DNA of 64,000 nt from Paenibacillus piri (GTDB lineage: Bacteria > Bacillota > Bacilli > Paenibacillales > NBRC-103111): NCBI RefSeq assembly GCF_004354045.1, contig NZ_SMRT01000001.1, forward strand, positions 248,001 through 312,000, read 5' to 3'. The notes below the pieces were generated by a model. The model was not told the DNA's origin, did not search any database, and worked only from the letters and a program-made list of their open reading frames with translations. Both the position numbers and the translations under genes were made by a program. This document shows, piece by piece, positions 35,687 to 42,759 of the stretch. The first letter of the stretch is position 1. The number at the start of each line of letters is the position of its first letter.

Positions 35687-36157
35687 ATGGGAAGATGTGA
35701 TGTGAAGCAAATGCGAATCTGCGACAGACAAGCCGTAACGCAGTGGCTGCTCTCGCTGTTGGATTGCCGGATGTCGATTACCGGCCTGTGCGGCAAGCCT
35801 GTACAATCCCGGTACGGAATCGTGCAGGTGATGAGTCTCAGCCCGACCGAAATGGTCTTTTCCTGCCCATGGATACTCCCGGTTAACCGGGGCTTGACAC
35901 TATCGTTTGAATTGACGGCCGGCCCAAACACGATCCGCTTTTCCGGCAGTCAGGTAATCCGGTTGGATTCCGTGGAATTGCAAGGCTGCCGCTACCGGGT
36001 TCGGTATGATATCGGCGGGCCCGACCGGATATGGCTGCTGTTTGCGGTGAATCGGCAGCTGAGTGAGTCTCGCGGACTCATGGCCGCGGCCTTGAACAGC
36101 TATACCGCTTATGATCCCGGTGTTCGTCCGGCAAATCAATTGGATATGCAGCTCTAA
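35687..36157 (+). CDS. hypothetical protein, possibly PilZ-like
   Basis: A ~156-residue soluble protein with no confident match. The central part (YGIVQVMSLSPTEMVFSC, LPVNRGLTLSFELT, RFSGSQVIRLDSVELQGC, YRVRYDI) has the strand pattern of PilZ domains, but the RxxxR c-di-GMP motif is not apparent. Start uncertain: ATG 35687, GTG 35702 (GGGAAG upstream) or ATG 35711. It lies divergent to the XRE gene behind the shared palindromic operator, and a small sensor or adaptor in the same switch is a reasonable guess only. Confidence 0.6.
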   Translation: MGRCDVKQMRICDRQAVTQWLLSLLDCRMSITGLCGKPVQSRYGIVQVMSLSPTEMVFSCPWILPVNRGLTLSFELTAGPNTIRFSGSQVIRLDSVELQGCRYRVRYDIGGPDRIWLLFAVNRQLSESRGLMAAALNSYTAYDPGVRPANQLDMQL

Positions 36158-36170
36158 TGCGGACAGCAGG

Positions 36171-36213
36171 CTCGAGTTAGATTATTTGTGATACAAATCG
36201 TATCTAACTTGAG
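36171..36213. promoter_or_regulatory. operator inside a longer inverted repeat
   Basis: CTCGAGTTAGAT (36171-36182) pairs with ATCTAACTTGAG (36202-36213), one mismatch. Inside the right arm region is GATACAAATCGTATC (36190-36204), the shared palindromic operator. It follows the gene at 35687 and precedes the second XRE gene, with TATACT at 36221-36226 as a possible -10. Confidence 0.65.
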
Positions 36214-36324
36214 CAGAATATATACTGGATGGCAAGCTGATAAAGTCAGAAGGCAAAAGCCGGTAGTCCCAAAAGCAGGTGAGGCTTGCGCATATTTTGA
36301 GGAAAGGAGGTAATACATACGGTT

Positions 36325-36564
36325 ATGAAATTAGGAAAGCGTATTTCCAGGTTAAGGGAAGACAGAAATTTGACGCAAAGCGAGCTGGCCCGAATTCTTG
36401 GCATTACCCGCGCAGCCCTGTCACATTATGAAAACGATCGCAGACAGCCTACATACGACACATTGATTAAGCTTACGCAATTTTTTTCCGTCAGTATCGA
36501 TTATGTGATGGATATGGAAAACGAAACCCGACAATTCCATGACCAACCATCAAAGGCCAAATGA
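36325..36564 (+). CDS. small XRE-family regulator
   Basis: A 79-residue protein that is almost only an HTH_3 domain (ISRLREDRNLTQSELARIL, GITRAALSHYENDRRQPTYDT, SIDYVMD) plus a short polar tail. AAAGGAGGT lies upstream, 13 nt from the ATG, which is longer than ideal. Recognition helix matches the XRE protein at 35099, so the two may compete for the same operators, like a full-length/short pair. It directly precedes the candidate peptide gene. Confidence 0.9.
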   Translation: MKLGKRISRLREDRNLTQSELARILGITRAALSHYENDRRQPTYDTLIKLTQFFSVSIDYVMDMENETRQFHDQPSKAK

Positions 36565-36662
36565 TCTTAAAGGGGGCTGATTCTGCACCGATTGTCGGCT
36601 TGCGCCGGAAACCGCGAATTTCGAGCTTTTTGGCGGAGATTATATTTTTTTTTGAAAACATG

Positions 36663-36715
36663 TGGACTTTTGTCCCTCGTGTATATATAATCAAATTGTT
36701 GATACGTTATGTATC
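36663..36715 (+). promoter_or_regulatory. promoter and operator of the small peptide gene
   Basis: TGGACT (36663-36668) and TATAAT (36686-36691) are 17 bp apart. Operator GATACGTTATGTATC follows at 36701-36715, near the expected transcription start, and is identical to the site at 35588. A protein bound here would block initiation or early elongation. Confidence 0.7.
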
Positions 36716-36744
36716 ATCAATTCAATAAGGAAGAGGGTTTTAAC

Positions 36745-36912
36745 GTGGAGAAGAAACAGTATTTGAAGCCTGTGGTCAAAGGTCATGAAAGCATTGTGTT
36801 TGAAACGCTTTTATCCTGCAAAGCGCCGAATGAGCCTGCGACGATCGATAACGGCAACATTCCGATTTGCGTGTTGCCCGGAGGAAGCGGCTGGTTTCCG
36901 AGAGGAAACTGA
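36745..36912 (+). CDS. candidate RiPP precursor peptide (55 aa)
   Basis: A 55-residue peptide: a leader-like N-terminus MEKKQYLKPVVKGHESIVFE with the YxxP feature seen in leaders bound by PqqD-like proteins, then TLLSCKAPNEPATIDNGN and IPICVLPGGSGWFPRGN. It has two cysteines (LSC and PIC) and a Gly/Pro/aromatic-rich end. GTG 36745 follows GAGGG. It has its own promoter, operator and strong terminator, and the downstream operon encodes PqqD-like, kinase-like, nucleotidyltransferase, peptidase and exporter proteins. A lasso-type precursor is possible, but no lasso cyclase is encoded here. Precursor status is inference. Confidence 0.65.
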   Translation: MEKKQYLKPVVKGHESIVFETLLSCKAPNEPATIDNGNIPICVLPGGSGWFPRGN

Positions 36913-36940
36913 CCGAAACGAGCGGGACAGGCATATGGAG

Positions 36941-36971
36941 GGAGAAGGAGCTGCGGCCCCTTCTCCTTTTT
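36941..36971 (+). terminator. terminator of the peptide gene
   Basis: GGAGAAGG and CCTTCTCC arms with a 10-nt loop followed by TTTTT, 29 bp after the peptide stop. It separates the peptide transcript from the operon that follows. Confidence 0.85.
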
Positions 36972-36976
36972 CAGTA

Positions 36977-37064
36977 GAATAAAAAGTATAAGTTTCTAAT
37001 ACTTGGATTCGCACAACCTTGATAAACGCGTTCGTTCTCAAGGACGAAGCCGTATTTCCTTGTG
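36977..37064 (+). repeat. second repeat family, copy 2
   Basis: GTATAAGTTTCTAATAC hairpin, GCACAACCTTGATAAACGCG and a GGACGAAGCCG block ending CCTTG, about 85% like the copy at 20683. It follows the peptide terminator directly. Confidence 0.8.
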
Positions 37065-37075
37065 TAAAAAAAGGA

Positions 37076-37132
37076 TTGACATGATACATATTGTATACTA
37101 AAGTGAAACATAGATCGGATACGAATTGTAAC
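37076..37132 (+). promoter_or_regulatory. promoter with two palindromic operators before the modification operon
   Basis: TTGACA at 37076-37081, then operator-like GATACATATTGTATA (37083-37097) in the spacer, TAAAGT at 37099-37104, and a second site GATACGAATTGTAAC (37118-37132). The arrangement mirrors that of the exopolysaccharide operon at 52220. Confidence 0.7.
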
Positions 37133-37179
37133 ATTATCAGGCCTGGCGCAGTCGGCCGGTCTGCGGGCAGCCGTTTTCT

Positions 37180-37243
37180 AAGCTGCGCACAACCTTGACA
37201 AACGCGCTTGTCCTTAAGGACGGCGGAGCCGTTTTTCCTTGCA
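37180..37243 (+). repeat. second repeat family, copy 3 (partial)
   Basis: Carries GCACAACCTTGACAAACGCG and the GGACGGCGGAGCCGTTTTTCC block but lacks the first hairpin. It lies between the operator pair and the first gene of the operon. Confidence 0.75.
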
Positions 37244-37271
37244 TGATTCTGATAATAACTGGAGGAAGCTT

Positions 37272-38231
37272 ATGGTGATTCCATTGCTCCAATGCCTGTA
37301 TAATCCGGAGCAGCCGTTTCCGGCGGCGGGCTGGGATTATGAGGCGATTTTGCGGGATATCGAGCTCTTTTCGATAGGCTCGCAAATGTATCATTTGCTT
37401 AAAGCAAGCGGCCGGATAGAGCAGGTGCCCGAGTTTTTCGGGAGTCGCCTGAAAGCCAGACATGCCCGGGCCACCTATCATAACTTGTTCATGAAGCACA
37501 AGGAGCAGGAGATGCTGGCACTGTTCGAGCGCCATGGGCTGGAGGCGATCCCGCTCAAGGGAATTCGCTTTGCGGAAGCATACTTCGGCCATTTCGCCGC
37601 CAGAGTAACAAGCGACATCGATCTGTTCGTGCGGGCGGACCGGCTCGACGAGGCGATCGCCTGTCTCGAGTCTCACGGCTACGATTACGAGATCACGAAG
37701 GATCACCACGCCCGACTGCACAAGGACGGTTTGATGGCCGAGCTGCATTGGACCCTGGATAAGCGCGAGTGGTCGAACCTTCACACGGAGCCATTCTGGA
37801 GCTCGGCCGTTCCGCTGGGCGACTTCCGGTATGTGAAGCAGCTGTCGCCGCTCCACACGTTTTATTTTATTTGTTTGCACGGGGCGCGCCATCAGATGGA
37901 TTCGGTCCGGTATTTAATCGACATTGTGCAAATTTTGCACGCAAAGGGCGGTTCGATCGATTACAAGCAGCTGGTGGAGCAGACCACGGTCGATAAAACG
38001 TCCAGACGGATTCAGGCTGTGCTGTCCATCGTCTACAGGCAGTTTCCCCATTTGCAGGCAATAAAGCCGCTTCCTTTCGACACGCTAGAGACGCATTGGG
38101 ACTACGAGATGGTACGGAGCGCCAGAATGGGCGCCAAGACGAAGCAGTATTATTTATACAAGCTGTTTTTCCGGCATTTTATATTTGATACCTGGAAGCA
38201 CCAGATGAAATCGATCAGAAAAGCCTATTAA
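37272..38231 (+). CDS. nucleotidyltransferase family protein (NTP_transf_5-like)
   Basis: A 319-residue protein of the uncharacterised nucleotidyltransferase group found beside HPr-kinase-like and PqqD-like genes. Core motif: IPLKGIRFAEAYF (residues 93-105), then RVTSDIDLFV (111-120) with the metal-binding Asp115 and Asp117, then a Gly-Tyr strand SHGYDYEITKDHHARL. It may transfer a nucleotide to a peptide or protein; homologues occur in paeninodin-like lasso clusters (PadeN). ATG 37272 follows TGGAGG; first gene of a five-gene operon. Confidence 0.85.
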   Translation: MVIPLLQCLYNPEQPFPAAGWDYEAILRDIELFSIGSQMYHLLKASGRIEQVPEFFGSRLKARHARATYHNLFMKHKEQEMLALFERHGLEAIPLKGIRFAEAYFGHFAARVTSDIDLFVRADRLDEAIACLESHGYDYEITKDHHARLHKDGLMAELHWTLDKREWSNLHTEPFWSSAVPLGDFRYVKQLSPLHTFYFICLHGARHQMDSVRYLIDIVQILHAKGGSIDYKQLVEQTTVDKTSRRIQAVLSIVYRQFPHLQAIKPLPFDTLETHWDYEMVRSARMGAKTKQYYLYKLFFRHFIFDTWKHQMKSIRKAY

Positions 38232-38253
38232 TCGTAAAAAAGAGGGATGGCCG

Positions 38254-39045
38254 ATGTGGGAACTGAAAATTCAAATTGCCGAGCATGTGCTGGGCATTCG
38301 CACCGCTTCAGCAATGGCCAAGGAGTTCGTGTGGCTTAAATACGGCGTATTGCGGTTGGAGGAAGACGATGCGGCGGAGCCGGACTTGACGGTCCGGATC
38401 GAGGACGGATACGGGGTTCCTTTTGCCGGTTATGATGTCGATGTCGTCTCTACCGGAGAATCCGTCATCTACACGCGGGCCGACTATCGGCTCGAAGCGG
38501 ACCCGGATTACAAGCATGCGATCGTTAAGGTTTATGACGATTTTGCGCTGAAGCATGCGATGGTGAACCTGTACTCCGCCTTTATTACCCGCAGGGGCTG
38601 GGGCCTGCTGATGCATTCGTCCTGCTTGATGGAACGGGACAAGGCGTACTTGTTCGCCGGCCATTCCGGTGCGGGCAAGTCGACGGTGGCGATATTATCG
38701 AGGCCGCGGCCGGTGCTGTCGGATGAGGCGACGATCGTGAAGCTTGGCTCCGATGGCGCAACCATATTCAACTCGCCGTTTCGTAGCGATTCGGAAATGA
38801 CGGCCTTGGCCGGCCCGTATCCGCTGGCGGCGATTCAAATTTTGCACCAGGCGCTGAGCAATAAGCGAAGTCCGCTAGGCAAGACGGAATCGGTGCTTCA
38901 GCTGATGCAGCGCGTGTTTTTTTGGGCGCACGACCCGGAGGAAACGAAGAAGGTGTTCAAACTGTGCATGGGTCTCGTCGAGCGCGTGCCCGTGTACGAT
39001 CTTCATTTTCAAAAAAACAATTCGTTTTGGGAGGAGATCTCATGA
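38254..39045 (+). CDS. HPr kinase-like protein
   Basis: A 263-residue protein containing the C-terminal HprK-type kinase fold: P-loop GHSGAGKST (residues 136-144) and LSDEATIV (residues 155-162) with the Asp-Glu pair. It lacks the N-terminal HprK domain and is not the housekeeping HPr kinase. Related 'HprK-rel' kinases act on peptides, for example PadeK, which phosphorylates a lasso precursor's C-terminal Ser. Its last bases overlap the start of the PqqD-like gene as ATGA. Confidence 0.88.
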   Translation: MWELKIQIAEHVLGIRTASAMAKEFVWLKYGVLRLEEDDAAEPDLTVRIEDGYGVPFAGYDVDVVSTGESVIYTRADYRLEADPDYKHAIVKVYDDFALKHAMVNLYSAFITRRGWGLLMHSSCLMERDKAYLFAGHSGAGKSTVAILSRPRPVLSDEATIVKLGSDGATIFNSPFRSDSEMTALAGPYPLAAIQILHQALSNKRSPLGKTESVLQLMQRVFFWAHDPEETKKVFKLCMGLVERVPVYDLHFQKNNSFWEEIS

Positions 39046-39311
39046 GCCAGCAATACAGACGGAGCATGAACGTCGAGGCGGTCGAGGTTGAAAATGAATG
39101 GATGATTTTGCATGCCGACCAATATACGGTGACCAAGCTTAATGAGGTCGGCGGTCTTTGCTGGGAGCTGCTCAAAGAGGAACGGTCGGTGCAGGCGCTT
39201 GCGGAGGAAATGGGAAGACAGTACGACGTCGCCGCGCAGGAGACGGAGCAGGACATCGAGTCTTTTTTGGAGGAGCTGCTTAAACTGGGATTGGTCGAGC
39301 ATGCAAATTAA
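39042..39311 (+). CDS. PqqD-like peptide chaperone (RiPP recognition element)
   Basis: An 89-residue PqqD-fold protein: MILHADQYTVTKLNEVGGLCWELL, then DVAAQETEQDIESFLEELLKLGLVE, the wing pattern of RiPP recognition elements that bind leader peptides and present them to modifying enzymes. The start ATG overlaps the kinase stop (ATGA) and GGGAGGAG precedes it, implying translational coupling. It is the strongest single hint that this operon processes a ribosomal peptide. Confidence 0.88.
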   Translation: MSQQYRRSMNVEAVEVENEWMILHADQYTVTKLNEVGGLCWELLKEERSVQALAEEMGRQYDVAAQETEQDIESFLEELLKLGLVEHAN

Positions 39312-39780
39312 TGCAGAAGCCCTGAGGCAGCTCATGCTAAACCGGGGCTATCTGCAAATTCCGTCCAACGGCGTCAGCATGATCCCTTTGATCCGGTCGA
39401 GGTCGATCTGCCGGTTCGAACCGCTGGTGCCGGACGAGCTGCAGCCCGGAGATATTGTGCTGTTTGTCTCGCATGCGGGAGAACTGGTCGGTCACCGGTT
39501 TATGGCGAAGACCGATGTCGGCGGGGAAGTCCGGTATATTTGCAAAGGCGACTCGAATAAACTGATCGACCCGCCCATCGCGGCGGACCGGATTATCGGG
39601 CGGATGGTTTCGATTCAGGGCGCGAGGCATCAGATCCGCACCGACCACGCGCTGATGAAGCTGTACGCGAAGCTGCTGGTCAACGTCCGGCCGCTGTCTC
39701 TCTGTATCCACTACGGTTTGCGGATCGCCAGAAAATGCCGCCGCTTAATGCTGGCCTTGAGCCGCTCAAGTTCAAATTGA
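39301..39780 (+). CDS. S24/S26-type (Sec11/SipW-like) peptidase
   Basis: A 159-residue protein with serine-protease signal-peptidase features: SNGVSMIPLI with catalytic Ser26, QPGDIVLFVSHAGELVGHRF with His65, and ICKGDSNKLIDPP. The Ser/His pattern and KGDSN block fit the archaeal/SipW branch. There is no N-terminal membrane helix; a basic hydrophobic C-terminus (LLVNVRPLSLCIHYGLRIA) could associate with the membrane. It is a candidate for leader-peptide removal. It overlaps the PqqD-like gene by 11 bases. Confidence 0.8.
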   Translation: MQINAEALRQLMLNRGYLQIPSNGVSMIPLIRSRSICRFEPLVPDELQPGDIVLFVSHAGELVGHRFMAKTDVGGEVRYICKGDSNKLIDPPIAADRIIGRMVSIQGARHQIRTDHALMKLYAKLLVNVRPLSLCIHYGLRIARKCRRLMLALSRSSSN

Positions 39781-39792
39781 AGAGGTAACCTT

Positions 39793-41616
39793 ATGCATCT
39801 GTTAACCGAAATGCAGCGGAACCTGAAGCAATATTTGGAGATTAGCGAACTCCGCAAGCCGCTCGCGTTTATGCTGCCGTATGCGGCGCGTTATTGGAAA
39901 TCGTATGCGGGCTTGGTCCTGCTTTTGTTCGGCGGTATAGGCGCCGCCTTGTTTTTTACCTGGTTTCTGCAAAATATTACGGATGCCGCAGTGAAAGGCG
40001 ACCTTGGGCGGGTCCGGTTTCTGATTATCGTCGGGATTTGCAGCACGATTGTAAGCAGCCTGATGGTGTACGCGAACACGTATTTGTCGTCGACCGCCAT
40101 CGAAAAAGTGAAGCGTGACCTGAAGAACGACCTGTTCGCGCACATGCTGCGCCTGCCGACCCGTTATTACGGCAACAACCATTCCGGGGAGCTCGTTTCC
40201 CATCTGACGAATGACGTTAACGGCATCGAGGGCGCGATCGGCAGCAGTCTGCTCGGCATGCTGCGTCTGCCGTTGATGGCAGCCGCAGCGTTTATTTATT
40301 TGGTCCATATCAATTGGCAGCTGTCGCTTCTCTGCATGCTTCTGGTGCCGCTGTCGCTGCTGTCGGGCGCTGTGCTGGGCAAGCTGCTGCGGAGAAACAG
40401 CCGGCTCATTCACGACCATCTCGGCAAAGTGAACAGCTTTCTGGGCGACGCTTTTGCGGGACAGCTGGTCATCCGCTCGTTTACGCTGGAGCAGCCGGTT
40501 TACCGGCAGTACGAGGATCGGAACCAGAAGCTGCTGGCGATGGAGCTGAAAGTGGCCAGGCTGCGGGGCTGGTTCAGCGTCGGGGCGGGCGCGGCCGGTA
40601 CGGTGGCGTATTTGCTCAGCATGGGTCTGGGCGCTTACTTTGTCACGCAAAATAGTTTGACCGTCGGCTCGCTGCTTGCTTTCGTCAGCCTTATGCAGTA
40701 TCTGATCTCGCCGTTAGCCGGGATGGCCGGCTTATGGGGCGGCTTCCAGCGCTCGATTGCCGCGATCGAACGGTTGCAGAAGGTGATGAACGAGCCGGCG
40801 GAACCGCACAGTCTGCTGTCGGTTCCGGCATCCGCTTCCCGGGTCATGGCGCCGTCCTCCATCCATTTTCACCACGTCACGTTCGGGTATGACAGCAGTA
40901 AGACCGTCCTGGACAACTTCAGCCTCACCGTGCCTGTAGGGAAGGCCGTTGCGCTGGTTGGTCCGAGCGGCGCCGGGAAAAGCACGCTTTTCAGCCTGGC
41001 ACAGCGGTTTTACAGACCGGATTCGGGAACGATCTGCCTCGACCAGCAGCCGATCGAGCTGCTGTCGAATGCGGAGCTGCGCAGCAGTATGGCCTATGTG
41101 CCGCAGGAGACGTACTTATTCGCCGGCACGATCCGGGATAATATCGCCTTCGGCCGGCTGGATGCCTCCGAATCGGAAATTGTCCAGGCGGCGAAGGATG
41201 CGAATGCGCATGAATTCATTCTCGCTCTGCCGCACGGCTACGATACGGAAACCGGGGAGCGGGGCGTGAAGCTGTCCGGCGGCCAGAAGCAGCGGATTGC
41301 GATTGCGCGCGCGGTGCTGAAAAACGCGCCGATATTGCTGCTCGACGAAGCGACGTCGGCGCTCGACAGCGAGACGGAATATTTGGTGCAGGAAGCTTTG
41401 GAGCGGCTCATGAAAAACCGCACGACGATGGTCATCGCGCACAGGCTGTCGACAATTCAGAACGCCGATTTGATCGTCGTAATGGATCAAGGCGCGATCG
41501 TCGAGCAGGGCAAGCATCATCAGCTGTTGAACAAGGACGGCTTGTACGCGCGCTTGTACCGGCTGCAGTTCGAAGAGAAGGCGGAACCGGTCATATCGAA
41601 GGCGGGCAATGCCTGA
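39793..41616 (+). CDS. ABC exporter (fused membrane and ATPase domains)
   Basis: A 607-residue half-transporter: six membrane segments over residues 25-320, then an ATPase with Walker A LVGPSGAGKST near residue 388, Q-loop YVPQETYLF, signature LSGGQ at 494-498 and Walker B ILLLDEATSALD. No N-terminal C39 peptidase domain. GAGGT precedes the ATG. It is the last gene of the operon and the natural exporter for the mature peptide, comparable to the exporter in paeninodin-like clusters. Confidence 0.93.
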   Translation: MHLLTEMQRNLKQYLEISELRKPLAFMLPYAARYWKSYAGLVLLLFGGIGAALFFTWFLQNITDAAVKGDLGRVRFLIIVGICSTIVSSLMVYANTYLSSTAIEKVKRDLKNDLFAHMLRLPTRYYGNNHSGELVSHLTNDVNGIEGAIGSSLLGMLRLPLMAAAAFIYLVHINWQLSLLCMLLVPLSLLSGAVLGKLLRRNSRLIHDHLGKVNSFLGDAFAGQLVIRSFTLEQPVYRQYEDRNQKLLAMELKVARLRGWFSVGAGAAGTVAYLLSMGLGAYFVTQNSLTVGSLLAFVSLMQYLISPLAGMAGLWGGFQRSIAAIERLQKVMNEPAEPHSLLSVPASASRVMAPSSIHFHHVTFGYDSSKTVLDNFSLTVPVGKAVALVGPSGAGKSTLFSLAQRFYRPDSGTICLDQQPIELLSNAELRSSMAYVPQETYLFAGTIRDNIAFGRLDASESEIVQAAKDANAHEFILALPHGYDTETGERGVKLSGGQKQRIAIARAVLKNAPILLLDEATSALDSETEYLVQEALERLMKNRTTMVIAHRLSTIQNADLIVVMDQGAIVEQGKHHQLLNKDGLYARLYRLQFEEKAEPVISKAGNA

Positions 41617-41629
41617 TTGCATGCCAAGA

Positions 41630-41662
41630 CGAAAAACCCGAGGCGGCGCCTCGGGTTTTTCG
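41630..41662. terminator. strong terminator of the peptide operon
   Basis: CGAAAAACCCGAGGC and its complement around a 2-nt loop, a 15-bp perfect stem with T-run; usable from either strand. Confidence 0.92.
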
Positions 41663-41667
41663 TGCGT

Positions 41668-41745
41668 TGAAAGTATAAGATTCTATACTTTGCTTGGCCA
41701 ATCTTGAACTTGATAAACGTACGTCCGCGAAGGATGGCGAAGCCA
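41668..41745 (+). repeat. second repeat family, copy 4 (diverged)
   Basis: AAGTATAAGATTCTATACTT hairpin, CCAATCTTGAACTTGATAAA and GGATGGCGAAGCC. Clearly related to the copies at 20683 and 36977 but with many changes. Confidence 0.65.
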
Positions 41746-41806
41746 ACCCCGCATCCATCCGCCCAAACGTAAATCCTGCACAAAGGACACCGAAGGCATT
41801 TCTTTT

Positions 41807-41922
41807 AATATCAGAATTTATAAGTTTTCAGCGGAGCTGAACAATTCTGATATTGCAAGAAAAGCTACATCTAAAACACGAATGTATCTTCGTCGGAAGG
41901 GCTTCGGTCAGAAGCTTTTCTT
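41807..41922. other. structured non-coding segment
   Basis: Two strong stems in the gap 41617-42105: AATATCAGAATT/AATTCTGATATT (41807-41854, 12 bp) enclosing TTCAGC/GCTGAA, and AAGAAAAGCT/AGCTTTTCTT (41857-41922, 10 bp). An A13 run follows at about 41928-41940. No gene or known riboswitch is recognised. It could be a small RNA or a palindromic repeat. Confidence 0.55.
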
Positions 41923-42105
41923 AATAAGAAAAAAAAAAAATTGCGAACATGCGTTCCGTGGTTTATAATCGGATTATGGGTAATACTGGTTGTTGGGTAG
42001 ATTGCGTTGACAACGATCCGGGTTCACCGCCCGAATCAAATTATTAGCCATAATGGAAACGCAGCTATGCCGATAACGGACAAACCTTAAAGGAGAGGAT
42101 TTACA

Positions 42106-42531
42106 ATGACATTGCGATTGACTCCGTATTTGATGATGAATGGAAATGCGAAAGAAGCGATTGAGTTTTACGAAAAAACGCTGGATGCCAAAATCCTCTT
42201 TAACCAAACTTTCGGGGAAATGCCGGAAAACCCGGAATTTCCGTTACCGGCAGAGGCTAAAAATCTCGTATCGCACGCCATGGTGAAGATTGGCGAATCG
42301 GATCTCATGTTCTCCGACACGTTTCCGGGCCAATCGCACCAAAGCGGTAGCCAGGTGACCATTTGCATTACGACGGACGATAAAGAAAGAGCGAAGCAAA
42401 TATTTGACGCCTTGCAGCAGGGCGGTCAAGTGACTATGCCGATGCAGGAAACGTTTTTCAGCCCGGGTTACGGTGTCGTAATAGACAAGTTCGGCGTTAC
42501 GTTCCAAGTATTTGTGGAAGGCAAGCAATAA
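42106..42531 (+). CDS. VOC-fold protein, PhnB-like
   Basis: A 141-residue glyoxalase/bleomycin-resistance fold protein of the PhnB/YjdN-like group: LTPYLMMNGNAKEAIEFYEKTL at the start, SHAMVKIGESDLMFSD in the middle and YGVVIDKFGVTFQVF at the end. Substrate unknown. AAAGGAGAGG precedes the ATG. Repeat copy F begins at its stop codon. Confidence 0.92.
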   Translation: MTLRLTPYLMMNGNAKEAIEFYEKTLDAKILFNQTFGEMPENPEFPLPAEAKNLVSHAMVKIGESDLMFSDTFPGQSHQSGSQVTICITTDDKERAKQIFDALQQGGQVTMPMQETFFSPGYGVVIDKFGVTFQVFVEGKQ

Positions 42532-42643
42532 ACTCGTTCAGCTTTGCTGAACATCGGGGAATCAGATGGGGGCTCTACCCCACCTGATTCAAGGCCCACC
42601 TTAGAGGTGGGGTCTTAACCCGATAAAGTCGTAATCGGATAAA
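42531..42643 (-). repeat. multi-hairpin repeat, copy F
   Basis: AACTCGTTCAGC starts at 42531 inside the TAA stop of the VOC gene; the other end is CGGATAAA. The terminal GTG seen in the other copies is ATA here, so the element edge lies at AACTCG in this copy. Confidence 0.82.
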
Positions 42644-42704
42644 CCGGATTGGTCCGAACTGCACCGTTGTTTACGTAGAGGCGCAGTCATGACGGTGTAA
42701 AGGC

Positions 42705-42743
42705 AAAGACTCTGCTCGCTTCATTTCGCGACAGAGTCTTTTT
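42705..42743. terminator. bidirectional terminator
   Basis: AAAGACTCTG/CAGAGTCTTT stem with TTTTT on the plus side. It lies between the VOC gene and the convergent hydrolase gene. Confidence 0.75.
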
Positions 42744-42759
42744 CCGTAGAAAGCGTCAT

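Noticed and set aside
36745..36912. firm assignment as a lasso peptide
   Set aside because: No lasso cyclase or transglutaminase-like protease gene seen and no clear Gly1/Asp-Glu ring positions; kept only as a RiPP candidate.
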